Part shown: positions 34,407 to 41,679 of the stretch, one piece after another
Position numbering within the stretch: the stretch's first letter is position 1
Layout: the number at the start of each line of letters is the position of its first letter
The notes under the pieces: model-generated
What the model was told of the DNA's origin: nothing
Seen by the model: only the letters and a program-made list of their open reading frames with translations
The model's database searches: none
Translations under genes and position numbers: made by a program
Assembly (NCBI RefSeq): GCF_900110105.1
Contig: NZ_FOCL01000008.1
Span: forward strand, 62,001-126,000
DNA: 64,000 nucleotides
Direction: 5' to 3'
DNA from: Mucilaginibacter gossypiicola
Lineage (GTDB): Bacteria; Bacteroidota; Bacteroidia; Sphingobacteriales; Sphingobacteriaceae

Positions 34407-35153
34407 CTACTTAGTAGCGGTAACTACGATATAAGGCGACAAAAGTTTTGATTCAACCGGGATGATTTTGGTGAAAACCTTGCCTGCCACCCAAACCAGT
34501 TTGGTGATAGCTTTAGCAATGGCGGGCTTGTTAGCCTTATCTTCCAGCCAAACCGAGAATTTGCCGTAATAATATGCCTCAATATTTTTTAACCCAAGTT
34601 CTTTACAATAGCCTGCCAGCAGAGCTGGGTTCATGCTGCTGATGTTGTGCTTTTCGTAGTTATTAAGGTCGTAATTGCGTTGCACCCAGCCATTAACGCC
34701 TGTGAAATTGGGTAGGGTAATGAATAGGGTGCCTCCCGGTTTTAGAAAGGAAAGGTGTTTTTCAATGATGCCTTTGGTATCGTTAAAGTGCTCAATCAAT
34801 CCGCATGAAAGTACCAGGTCATATTCGGTTTCGGGTTGATATTTGAACAGGTCGCCTTCAATAACGGCAATGTCCTTGTCGCCAAGCTGATTGGCGTCCA
34901 GCACATCCTTCAAAACTTTAGGGTGAACATAGAAATCAAACAGGGTGGTTTTTAGCCTGAAATATTTCTTCAAAAAAATGGCAAAATAACCCGGGAAGCC
35001 ACCAAGCTCAATAGCTGATGTTGGTTTGTTAACATCTGTAATGTTTTTTAGCAGCTTATGAAAAGTATAATTAGCCGGCACATTGAAAGCCAGATCTTTT
35101 TTTGATTCCCAGTAACCGGCCCAAAATGCCTTGTCGGTGAGTTCGTTGCTCAT
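34407..35153 (-). CDS. Class I SAM-dependent methyltransferase
   Basis: 248 residues. SAM-binding region AIELGGFPGYFAIFLKKYF (motif I, with GGFPG in place of GxGxG), acidic end of strand 2 (TTLFDFYVH), DLVLSCGLIEHF (motif IV) and KPGGTLFITLPN. Methyltransferase_11/12-like; substrate unknown. The stop lies four bases from the convergent CLC stop. The promoter box ends five bases before its ATG. Confidence 0.88.
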   Translation of the reverse strand: MSNELTDKAFWAGYWESKKDLAFNVPANYTFHKLLKNITDVNKPTSAIELGGFPGYFAIFLKKYFRLKTTLFDFYVHPKVLKDVLDANQLGDKDIAVIEGDLFKYQPETEYDLVLSCGLIEHFNDTKGIIEKHLSFLKPGGTLFITLPNFTGVNGWVQRNYDLNNYEKHNISSMNPALLAGYCKELGLKNIEAYYYGKFSVWLEDKANKPAIAKAITKLVWVAGKVFTKIIPVESKLLSPYIVVTATK

Positions 35154-35158
35154 GGGTG

Positions 35159-35166
35159 CAAATGTA
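35159..35166 (-). promoter_or_regulatory. -7 box of the methyltransferase gene
   Basis: Minus strand TACATTTG (35166-35159), then CACCC, then ATG. This predicts a start of transcription at the start codon itself. A good TTG at the proper distance is not seen. Confidence 0.5.
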
Positions 35167-35312
35167 TAAAAAGTAGGCAGTATTCAGCAGGCCGTGTTCA
35201 GTTGGCAGTTTTCATGTATAGTAAGCAGTATTTAATAATACGGAAATGTTTAACAACTTACAGTTACCAACAGCGCACTGCCAAAGCTAACCAAGTACTG
35301 CCCACTGAAAGC
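35167..35312. repeat. Word-like inverted repeat block
   Basis: Words such as GTAAGCAGTATT, GGCAGT and TTGGCAGTTTTCA on one side are met by complementary words (ACTGCCAA, TACTGCC, GCTTACTGCAAACT) on the other side of the spacer, making a long imperfect palindrome. No coding potential. Confidence 0.5.
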
Positions 35313-35315
35313 TGC

Positions 35316-35936
35316 TTACTGCAAACTCTTAAAACTATACCCTTCCTTACTCCAAACCTCCAAAGCTCGCGGCAGCACATACTCCAATCGTTTAAAAGCT
35401 TTGATGCTGTCATGAAATACTACCATCGATCCTGGTTCGGTATGTTTTAATACACCGTTTAAGCAATCTTCGGGTTTAAGGGCCATATCAAAATCGCCGC
35501 TGAGCACATCCCACATAAAAATATTGAGATCGGGTTTGGCCGCCTTTAACGCGCTGGCCTGCGACCTTTTTATTCGCCCATAAGGGGGACGAAAGAGTGG
35601 GGTATCCAGTAATTTATCAGCCTGTAAAAAATTATCAAGATAGGTTTGAGTGTCGGTTTTCCAGCCTTTAAGGTGATTGAACGTATGGTTGCCAATGGCA
35701 TGGCCGTCTGCCTTTACAAGTTCAAAAATATCAGGGTGTTTGCGTACATTGTCGCCAATACAAAAAAAGGTGGCTTTGGCATTGTATTGTTTTAAAATAT
35801 TTAATACAGCCGGTGTAACAATTGGTATAGGGCCGTCGTCAAAAGTGAGATAAATGCAACGGTCAGTTGAGTTTATATCCCAGATAAGTTGGGGGTAAAG
35901 CTTTTTAAGCAGCCACGGGGTTTTAACCAGGTACAT
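35316..35936 (-). CDS. Polysaccharide deacetylase (NodB domain)
   Basis: 206 residues. NodB motifs: TFDDGP (Asp33, Asp34), HTFNH (metal ligands His84, His88) and RPPYG (116-120), then WDVLSGDFD. CE4 enzymes remove acetyl groups from peptidoglycan, chitin or similar. No clear signal peptide, although the N-terminus (MYLVKTPWLLKKLYPQL) is partly hydrophobic. Likely envelope or glycan modification; exact substrate unknown. Confidence 0.92.
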   Translation of the reverse strand: MYLVKTPWLLKKLYPQLIWDINSTDRCIYLTFDDGPIPIVTPAVLNILKQYNAKATFFCIGDNVRKHPDIFELVKADGHAIGNHTFNHLKGWKTDTQTYLDNFLQADKLLDTPLFRPPYGRIKRSQASALKAAKPDLNIFMWDVLSGDFDMALKPEDCLNGVLKHTEPGSMVVFHDSIKAFKRLEYVLPRALEVWSKEGYSFKSLQ

Positions 35937-36037
35937 ACAAATGAAGTAGTTTGTGTTTTATCCCTATTAACAACATTTAACAAAAATAAACACTGCAATG
36001 TAATGAACAGTTGCTTACCATTGTATAGAAAAACCTT

Positions 36038-37483
36038 ATGAAACTAAAATTATTACTATCAGTTAAAGCAACGCTCATTTGCACAATTATATTTTCGGTA
36101 TGCGGCTTTAATGCCGCCGCGCAGGAAGTAATAGGCTTGCAAAAAGCGGTAGATCTTGCCCTTGAACGCAACCTTACCATTAAACAAGCCGAGTTTACAG
36201 CAGCCGTTACCAACGAAGACCTTAAGCAGTCGAAATATAACCAGCTGCCTAATTTAGCAGTAAGTCCGCAGGGATCATTTAATTTTGGCCGTAATATCGA
36301 CCCTTCAACCAACCAGTTCAGTAATCAGCGCATCTTGGCGGTTAACGGTAACTTTACCTCGCAGGTAACCCTGTTTCAGGGCGGGCAGTTACGTAATACG
36401 GTGATTCAGAATAAGATTTTACTTGATGCCGATAAAACCAACGTGGCCAAAGTAAAAAACGATCTGATATTGAATGTGGTTACAACTTACCTGCTGGTAC
36501 TTACCAACCAGGATTTGGTAACAGCCGCTCAGCAACAAATTGATGTATCGAAAATAGCTTTAGATCGAGCTCAAAAAAGTTTTGATGTAGGTAACCAAAC
36601 CCTTGCCGATCTCTCGCAGGCCAAAGCGCAGTTATCGACCAATGATCTAAACTATACCAACGCCGAAAATCAATTGGAGCAATCATTATTGACCTTAAAG
36701 CAATATATGGAAATGGATCCAGGCACTGATATTAAAGTTGAAAGGCCCGACATTAGTAAGCTGAATAATGTTAAAACTATATATGACGCACAGGAGGTTG
36801 TAAAAACAGCTCTGGCCGTAAACCCTGATGTGCTATTGGCCGAACAGCGTCAAAAAGCAGCCGCACAGGGTGTTAAAATAGCAAGAGGTAATTATTATCC
36901 AGCAGTAGTGTTGTTTGGTGCTGCCGGTTCATATTTTTCTGATGCCAAGAACACGCCTTTCGGTGTTACACCAACGGGTAAATTTGATACCGTTGGTTTT
37001 GTGCAAAATTCGCAACAGGCTGTTGTAGTGCCTAATTATAAAGTAGGCTATAAAAGCAACCCGTTCTTCAGGCAGTTGAGTGATAACTTTAACCAGTCGG
37101 TAGGGGTGAGCTTGCAAATTCCTATTTTCAACAGGTTCCTTTCGCGCACTGCTGTAAGGAAGGCAAAATTACAGAATCAAAACGCCGAAGTGACAGCGCA
37201 ATTGGCCCGAAATAACCTGAGCAAGATCATTTACCAGGCCGTATGGGACTTGCAGGCTGCTGATAAGCGTTACGCATCTGCAACGCAAACCTACAATGCC
37301 AATAAAGATGCTTTTAATATTATACAGCAACGCTATACTGTAGGTTTGGTTAACTCGCTTGATTATAACACCTCATTAACCAACCTCAACAAATCGCAGT
37401 TTGATATGATAGAGGCACAATACCAGGTGATTTTCAGGAGCAAAGTCATTGACTATTATTTAGGCAACCCTATAACACTTTAA
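36038..37483 (+). CDS. TolC-family outer-membrane efflux protein
   Basis: 481 residues. Signal peptide (about 1-28, ...NAAAQ), then two OEP repeats of long helices and short strands (LQKAVDLALERNLTIKQAE at 35-53 and a second from about residue 260). It forms the trimeric outer-membrane channel of type I or tripartite efflux systems. The membrane-fusion gene follows 36 bases downstream. No permease follows, see that entry. Confidence 0.94.
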   Translation: MKLKLLLSVKATLICTIIFSVCGFNAAAQEVIGLQKAVDLALERNLTIKQAEFTAAVTNEDLKQSKYNQLPNLAVSPQGSFNFGRNIDPSTNQFSNQRILAVNGNFTSQVTLFQGGQLRNTVIQNKILLDADKTNVAKVKNDLILNVVTTYLLVLTNQDLVTAAQQQIDVSKIALDRAQKSFDVGNQTLADLSQAKAQLSTNDLNYTNAENQLEQSLLTLKQYMEMDPGTDIKVERPDISKLNNVKTIYDAQEVVKTALAVNPDVLLAEQRQKAAAQGVKIARGNYYPAVVLFGAAGSYFSDAKNTPFGVTPTGKFDTVGFVQNSQQAVVVPNYKVGYKSNPFFRQLSDNFNQSVGVSLQIPIFNRFLSRTAVRKAKLQNQNAEVTAQLARNNLSKIIYQAVWDLQAADKRYASATQTYNANKDAFNIIQQRYTVGLVNSLDYNTSLTNLNKSQFDMIEAQYQVIFRSKVIDYYLGNPITL

Positions 37484-37519
37484 TAAAATCTTAACCGTAA
37501 AATATCCAAATTCACCGTC

Positions 37520-38857
37520 ATGGGAAAAACTACTAAATATATTCTGATAGGTCTTGGAGCACTGATTGTCCTGCTGATCATTGCCAAGGTAACGGGCCTT
37601 ATAGGTAAGCCCGCGCTAACCCAGGTAGCTACCGAAAAGGCCGAAACACGTGAAATAAACGAAACAGTATCGGCCAGCGGAAAGATCAAACCGCATGTTG
37701 AGGTTAAGATAAGCCCCGAAGTATCGGGCGAGGTGGTTGAGCTGCCCATTAAAGAGGGTGATGTGGTTAAAAAAGGCCAGCTGCTTTGCAAGATCCGGCC
37801 CGACATTTTAAAATCAGGTTATGACCGTGCTATCGCATCATACAATACTCAAAAGGCCAGTGTAGGTAATTCAAGCCAAATGCTTAAACAAGCTGAAGCT
37901 ACTTATGCTAACCAGGCAGGTATTTACAAACGCAGTAAAGAGCTTTACGACAAAAAAGTGTTAACCATTTCAGAATTTGAAAATGCAAAAGCAGCATATG
38001 AAGGTGCTAAAGCATCGCTTGAGGCTGCTAAACAAAACGTGGTTGGCTCACAATATGGTTTAGCTCAATCACAGGCATCGGTTAAGGAAGCTCAGGATAA
38101 CCTGGCGAAAACTACCATTTACTCGCCGGTTGATGGTGTAGTTTCAAAACTATCTGTCGAAAAAGGTGAACGTGTTTTAGGTACCCAGCAGTTTGCCGGT
38201 ACCGAAATCATGACCATCTCCGATTTGAGCAAAATGGATGTGAATGTTGATGTGAATGAAAATGACATTAACAGGATTTCTCTTGGCGATTCGTCAAAAA
38301 TTGAGGTGGATGCATTTTTAGGAAAGAAATTTACCGGTGTAGTAACTGAAATAGGTAGCTCGGCGAACGTGGTAGGTACATCTGCCGACCAGGTAACAAA
38401 CTTCACCGTAAAGGTGAGGATCAATGCGGAATCATATGCCGCACTGTTAAAGAAAACAGCCGATAACCCGTCTCCTTTCCGCCCCGGATTAACGGCTACC
38501 GTTGATATCAGCACCAATTCGGCCAAAGCGTTATCAGTTCCAATCCAGTCGGTAACCACCCGCGAGGAAAAGAAAGAAGAGAATGGTCCGCCGAAAGCTG
38601 ATGACGATAAGAGCAAACCTCAGATCAGTCCGGTAGCTAAAGAGTATGTATTTGTGCTAAACGCGGGTAAGTTGAAACAGGTACAAGTGACCACAGGTAT
38701 TCAGAACGATAGCTATATCCAGGTGTTATCCGGTTTAAAAGGAGGAGAAGAAGTTGTATCAGCTCCATATTCGGCCATTTCAAAAACGCTTAGCGACGGA
38801 CAAATGGTTCAGAAAGTAGATAAATCAAAACTGTTTAACGCTGACAATACCAAGTAA
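37520..38857 (+). CDS. Periplasmic adaptor (HlyD/MacA-like membrane-fusion protein)
   Basis: 445 residues. N-terminal membrane anchor (about 6-25), biotinyl-lipoyl halves (VKISPEVSGEVVELPIKEGD at ~60-80 and TIYSPVDGVVSKLSVEKGER at ~200-220) around a coiled coil (~100-190), then beta-barrel and membrane-proximal domains. A Lys/Glu/Asp-rich insert (EEKKEENGPPKADDDKSKP) sits near 350-370. MacA-type adaptors work with a MacB ABC transporter, but here the next gene on the strand is gpsA, so the permease is missing or elsewhere. Confidence 0.93.
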   Translation: MGKTTKYILIGLGALIVLLIIAKVTGLIGKPALTQVATEKAETREINETVSASGKIKPHVEVKISPEVSGEVVELPIKEGDVVKKGQLLCKIRPDILKSGYDRAIASYNTQKASVGNSSQMLKQAEATYANQAGIYKRSKELYDKKVLTISEFENAKAAYEGAKASLEAAKQNVVGSQYGLAQSQASVKEAQDNLAKTTIYSPVDGVVSKLSVEKGERVLGTQQFAGTEIMTISDLSKMDVNVDVNENDINRISLGDSSKIEVDAFLGKKFTGVVTEIGSSANVVGTSADQVTNFTVKVRINAESYAALLKKTADNPSPFRPGLTATVDISTNSAKALSVPIQSVTTREEKKEENGPPKADDDKSKPQISPVAKEYVFVLNAGKLKQVQVTTGIQNDSYIQVLSGLKGGEEVVSAPYSAISKTLSDGQMVQKVDKSKLFNADNTK

Positions 38858-38906
38858 CTTTTAGATGTGCAGATTTTAAATATGCAGATGAGGAATTAGA
38901 ATTTAG

Positions 38907-38931
38907 CGCCCGGCGAAAGCCGGGCGTTTTT
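38907..38931 (+). terminator. Terminator of the tolC-adaptor operon
   Basis: Stem CGCCCGGC (38907-38914) / GCCGGGCG (38919-38926) with the stable GAAA loop, then TTTTTG. Confidence 0.92.
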
Positions 38932-38938
38932 GTTTTAA

Positions 38939-38970
38939 CTGCCGCGGGTTTAGCGATAGCGTACCCCGTG
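38939..38970. repeat. Solo end of a MITE-like repeat
   Basis: 32 bases starting CTGCCGCGGGTTTAGCGATA and ending CCCCGTG match the left terminal inverted repeat of the element at 53898-54040 (three differences by eye). No partner end is present here, so it is a truncated or single-ended copy between the terminator and the toxin gene. Confidence 0.65.
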
Positions 38971-38996
38971 ACGGAAAAGAGGTGTCTATCGCAATA

Positions 38997-39386
38997 TCAG
39001 GCCCACGGATTAATGACTTTTAATCCTCTGATTTGATCAAAATCCTTAATATTCCTTGTGACAAGTGTAAGTTCATGAACTAATGCTGTCGCAGCAATTA
39101 TTGCGTCAGGAAGTTTTATGCGATTTGTTTTGCGGATTTCTGCAGTCTTAAGCTTTACTGCTTTTTCGAGTTCGAAGATAGTTACGTCGTTAATGAAATC
39201 TGCCAGCAGTTGGCGATCAGCATCAGAAGTTGTTTTCCAGCAAAGTAATTCAATCTCGGTAATTGCTGATATTGTTGGAAGACTTTCTGTTAATAATCCC
39301 TCAATAAGCTTTTCTGTTACAGGAGGAAATTGTTTTTGCAGGAAATAGATTGCTGTATTACTATCCCAAAGATAAGTTATTCCCAT
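38997..39386 (-). CDS. PIN-domain toxin (VapC-like)
   Basis: 129 residues, a single PIN domain. Acidic residues of the Mg2+-binding RNase site: Asp8 (YLWDSNT), Glu44 (TEIELLC), Asp94 (KLPDAIIAA) and Asp115 (RNIKDFDQI). VapC toxins cut specific tRNAs or rRNA. The start overlaps the antitoxin gene by ten bases, the normal order antitoxin then toxin. Confidence 0.9.
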   Translation of the reverse strand: MGITYLWDSNTAIYFLQKQFPPVTEKLIEGLLTESLPTISAITEIELLCWKTTSDADRQLLADFINDVTIFELEKAVKLKTAEIRKTNRIKLPDAIIAATALVHELTLVTRNIKDFDQIRGLKVINPWA

Positions 39387-39586
39387 CCGTCTCTCAATTC
39401 TTTCAATTGGGCGTCAACTTCGGGTAACGGCTGTTTAGTCATTGCTCCCTTATATTTAGCAATCCAATTTTTATTTTTGAAGTATTCCTTAGTTTCGGTA
39501 TGTACCCGGATCAACTGAAGAAGTTCCATGTCTTCCAGAAGCTTCATGGCCTTTTCATTTATTATATCTACGGTTACTGTTGTCAT
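39377..39586 (-). CDS. Antitoxin of the PIN-toxin pair
   Basis: 69 residues, charged. The N-terminal half (TVTVDIINEKAMKLLEDMELL) resembles a short DNA-binding or dimer part; the C-terminal half contains LPEVDAQLKELRDGWE, a Trp/acidic tail that likely blocks the toxin's active site. Placed directly before the PIN gene with a ten-base overlap. Known as a paired small ORF of such modules in Bacteroidota. Confidence 0.82.
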   Translation of the reverse strand: MTTVTVDIINEKAMKLLEDMELLQLIRVHTETKEYFKNKNWIAKYKGAMTKQPLPEVDAQLKELRDGWE

Positions 39587-39726
39587 GTTTCAAATCGCTG
39601 TTATACAAATTTAATCAATTCTCATCTTAATTCCCGCATCTAAAAGTCATGTGGCCAATCTGCATAATATTTCATTAATTTGCTTTGCCGATTAAAACCA
39701 GGCAGCGATATTTCTATTATTTATTG

Positions 39727-40734
39727 ATGGATAAAAAATTAAACAAGATCACGGTTGTTGGCGGAGGGAGCTGGGCTACGGCCAATATTAAAATGCTCAT
39801 CGACAACACTACCGAAAAAGAAATTTTTTGGTGGATGCGTAATGCTGAAGCTGTGGAACATCTGCAAAAGTTTGCGCGTAACCCGCATTACCTAAGTTCG
39901 GTGGCGATCAAACTTCCCGAACAGAATATATCAACGAATCTGAAACCATTAATTGCGGCTTCAGACATCGTGTTGCTCAACGTACCTGCTGCTTTTTTGA
40001 AAGATGCACTAAAAGATATTACTGCTGCCGATCTGAAAGGAAAAAAAATAGTATCGGCTATAAAAGGTATCGTACCCGACGAAAACCTGATAATTGCCGA
40101 GTTTCTTCATCAAAAATACGATATATCGTTTGACGATTTTATGGTGATCAGCGGGCCATGCCATGCTGAGGAAGTAGCATTGGAAAAATTATCATACCTC
40201 ACCATCGCTTCGGGCGATACTGAACTGGCGGCACAGTTTGCCGGCATGATCAATACCCGGTATATCAAAACCAATATTTCTGACGATATCTATGGTACAG
40301 AATACGGTGCTGTATTAAAAAATGTGTATGCCATTGCCAGCGGTATTTGCCATGGCGTAGGTTATGGAGATAATTTCCAGGCAGTGCTGATATCAAATGC
40401 TATTCGTGAACTGGAGCGTTTTGTGGCCGCAGTGCACCCTATCGACAGGGATATCAAGGAGTCGGCCTACCTGGGTGATCTGTTGGTTACCGCTTATTCG
40501 CAGTTTAGCCGTAACCGTACTTTTGGTAATATGATAGGTAAAGGGTATACCGTAACATCGGCACAACTGGAAATGAATATGGTTGCCGAGGGGTATTATG
40601 CAGTAAATTGCCTACACGAGGTTAACAAGCAATATGGTGTAAGCATCCCCATTTGCGAGGCCGTTTATGCTATTTTATATCAAAAACGCTCACCTGTGAT
40701 AGAAATGAGAAATTTGGCCGAAAAATTGAGTTGA
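39727..40734 (+). CDS. gpsA: Glycerol-3-phosphate dehydrogenase, NAD(P)+-dependent
   Basis: 335 residues from ATG 39727 (MDKKLNKITVVGGGSWATA); fourteen residues upstream do not fit the family. Rossmann fold with GGGSWATA, the conserved GPCHAEEV region and the GAVLKNVYAIASG segment holding the catalytic Lys. It reduces dihydroxyacetone phosphate to sn-glycerol-3-phosphate for phospholipids. Cytoplasmic. Followed by two small exported-protein genes on the same strand. Confidence 0.94.
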   Translation: MDKKLNKITVVGGGSWATANIKMLIDNTTEKEIFWWMRNAEAVEHLQKFARNPHYLSSVAIKLPEQNISTNLKPLIAASDIVLLNVPAAFLKDALKDITAADLKGKKIVSAIKGIVPDENLIIAEFLHQKYDISFDDFMVISGPCHAEEVALEKLSYLTIASGDTELAAQFAGMINTRYIKTNISDDIYGTEYGAVLKNVYAIASGICHGVGYGDNFQAVLISNAIRELERFVAAVHPIDRDIKESAYLGDLLVTAYSQFSRNRTFGNMIGKGYTVTSAQLEMNMVAEGYYAVNCLHEVNKQYGVSIPICEAVYAILYQKRSPVIEMRNLAEKLS

Positions 40735-40767
40735 TTCTTACTAAAAGAAACTTAATTACTGTCACTT

Positions 40768-41079
40768 ATGAAAAATCTGTTTAAAATAGCCTTGTTTGCC
40801 GCCGGTACATTTATGGTTAGTCCCGGCTTTGCCCAAACACATAAAGATTCAACCCTTGGTGGTAAGATCAGCAAAACCACTAAAAAGATAGGCCATAAAA
40901 CATCTGAAATTGCAGCCAAAGGCGCAGCTACAGTAGCTGATAAGAAATATGCCGGTAAAGTTGGCCCTAATGGCGAAACTATCTATATCGATAAATATTC
41001 GCATTATTTTTATGTAAATAAAAAAGGGCACCGTGTTTACCTGAAAAAATCCGAGCTGATAGATAAACCAGCTCAATAA
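40768..41079 (+). CDS. Small secreted basic hypothetical protein
   Basis: 103 residues with a signal peptide ending GFAQ (about residue 23). The mature part is Lys-rich (GGKISKTTKKIGHKTSEIAAKG) and then Tyr-rich (IYIDKYSHYFYVNKKGHRVYLKK), resembling other short Bacteroidota surface proteins with the 'YVNKKGHR' ending. It lies 33 bases after gpsA. Function unknown. Confidence 0.72.
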   Translation: MKNLFKIALFAAGTFMVSPGFAQTHKDSTLGGKISKTTKKIGHKTSEIAAKGAATVADKKYAGKVGPNGETIYIDKYSHYFYVNKKGHRVYLKKSELIDKPAQ

Positions 41080-41120
41080 TAAACTCAACAAAGGCGTAAG
41101 CCATTCTAACCTGATCCGTC

Positions 41121-41441
41121 ATGAAAAAGTTTGTTCCGATGTTTGCTGCATGTGCAGTCACGTTAATGATTTATTCTTGTTCCAGCGCTCCGGCACCAAA
41201 CAAAAAGCTGGAAGGTAATTGGAAATCAAAAGATGGTTCGACCAAGCTGTCAATAACCGATAAAGATTTTATTATGGATGACGGGCAACCCAGTAAAGAG
41301 GACTATTTTGTGAAAAATGATACCATTTACACCTCATATCAGGGTAGCAGGCCTTATACCAAGTTCAGCATCAAGGAGCTTACGGATACTAAGTTAACGC
41401 TTTGCTATCCGGATTCGGATATTGTTGAATTTAGCCGTTAA
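41121..41441 (+). CDS. Small lipoprotein
   Basis: 106 residues: signal with lipobox IYSC (Cys20), then a beta-rich domain (LEGNWKSKDGSTKLSIT ... YFVKNDTIYTSYQGSRPYTKFSIKELTDTKLTL) that looks like a short lipocalin-type half-barrel, common in Bacteroidota lipoproteins. Role unknown. Downstream, 41548-41581 can form an AAGCCTTT/AAAGGCTT hairpin. Confidence 0.72.
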   Translation: MKKFVPMFAACAVTLMIYSCSSAPAPNKKLEGNWKSKDGSTKLSITDKDFIMDDGQPSKEDYFVKNDTIYTSYQGSRPYTKFSIKELTDTKLTLCYPDSDIVEFSR

Positions 41442-41632
41442 TGTAGGCTGAAAGCTGAATGCTTAAAGCCGAAAGCTCATAAGTTTTATGGATAGGTTGA
41501 AGTTTGCTTATGACCAGAAAAAGACCGGACTTATATATAAAACAAAAGCCTTTATTCCCGTATGCAGCGGTTAAAAGGCTTTGTTAACAAAACTAAACTA
41601 AAACTAATGCTTCTTACTAAAGGAAGCTCATG

Positions 41633-41668
41633 AAAACCACCACATGCTTTGCACATGGTGGTTTTTTT
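41633..41668. terminator. Terminator hairpin between convergent genes
   Basis: Stem AAAACCACC (41633-41641) / GGTGGTTTT (41657-41665) with an inner TGC/GCA pairing, then TTT. It serves the leftward helicase gene (stop at 41680) and possibly the rightward lipoprotein gene. Confidence 0.75.
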
Positions 41669-41679
41669 ATGATGGGGGA

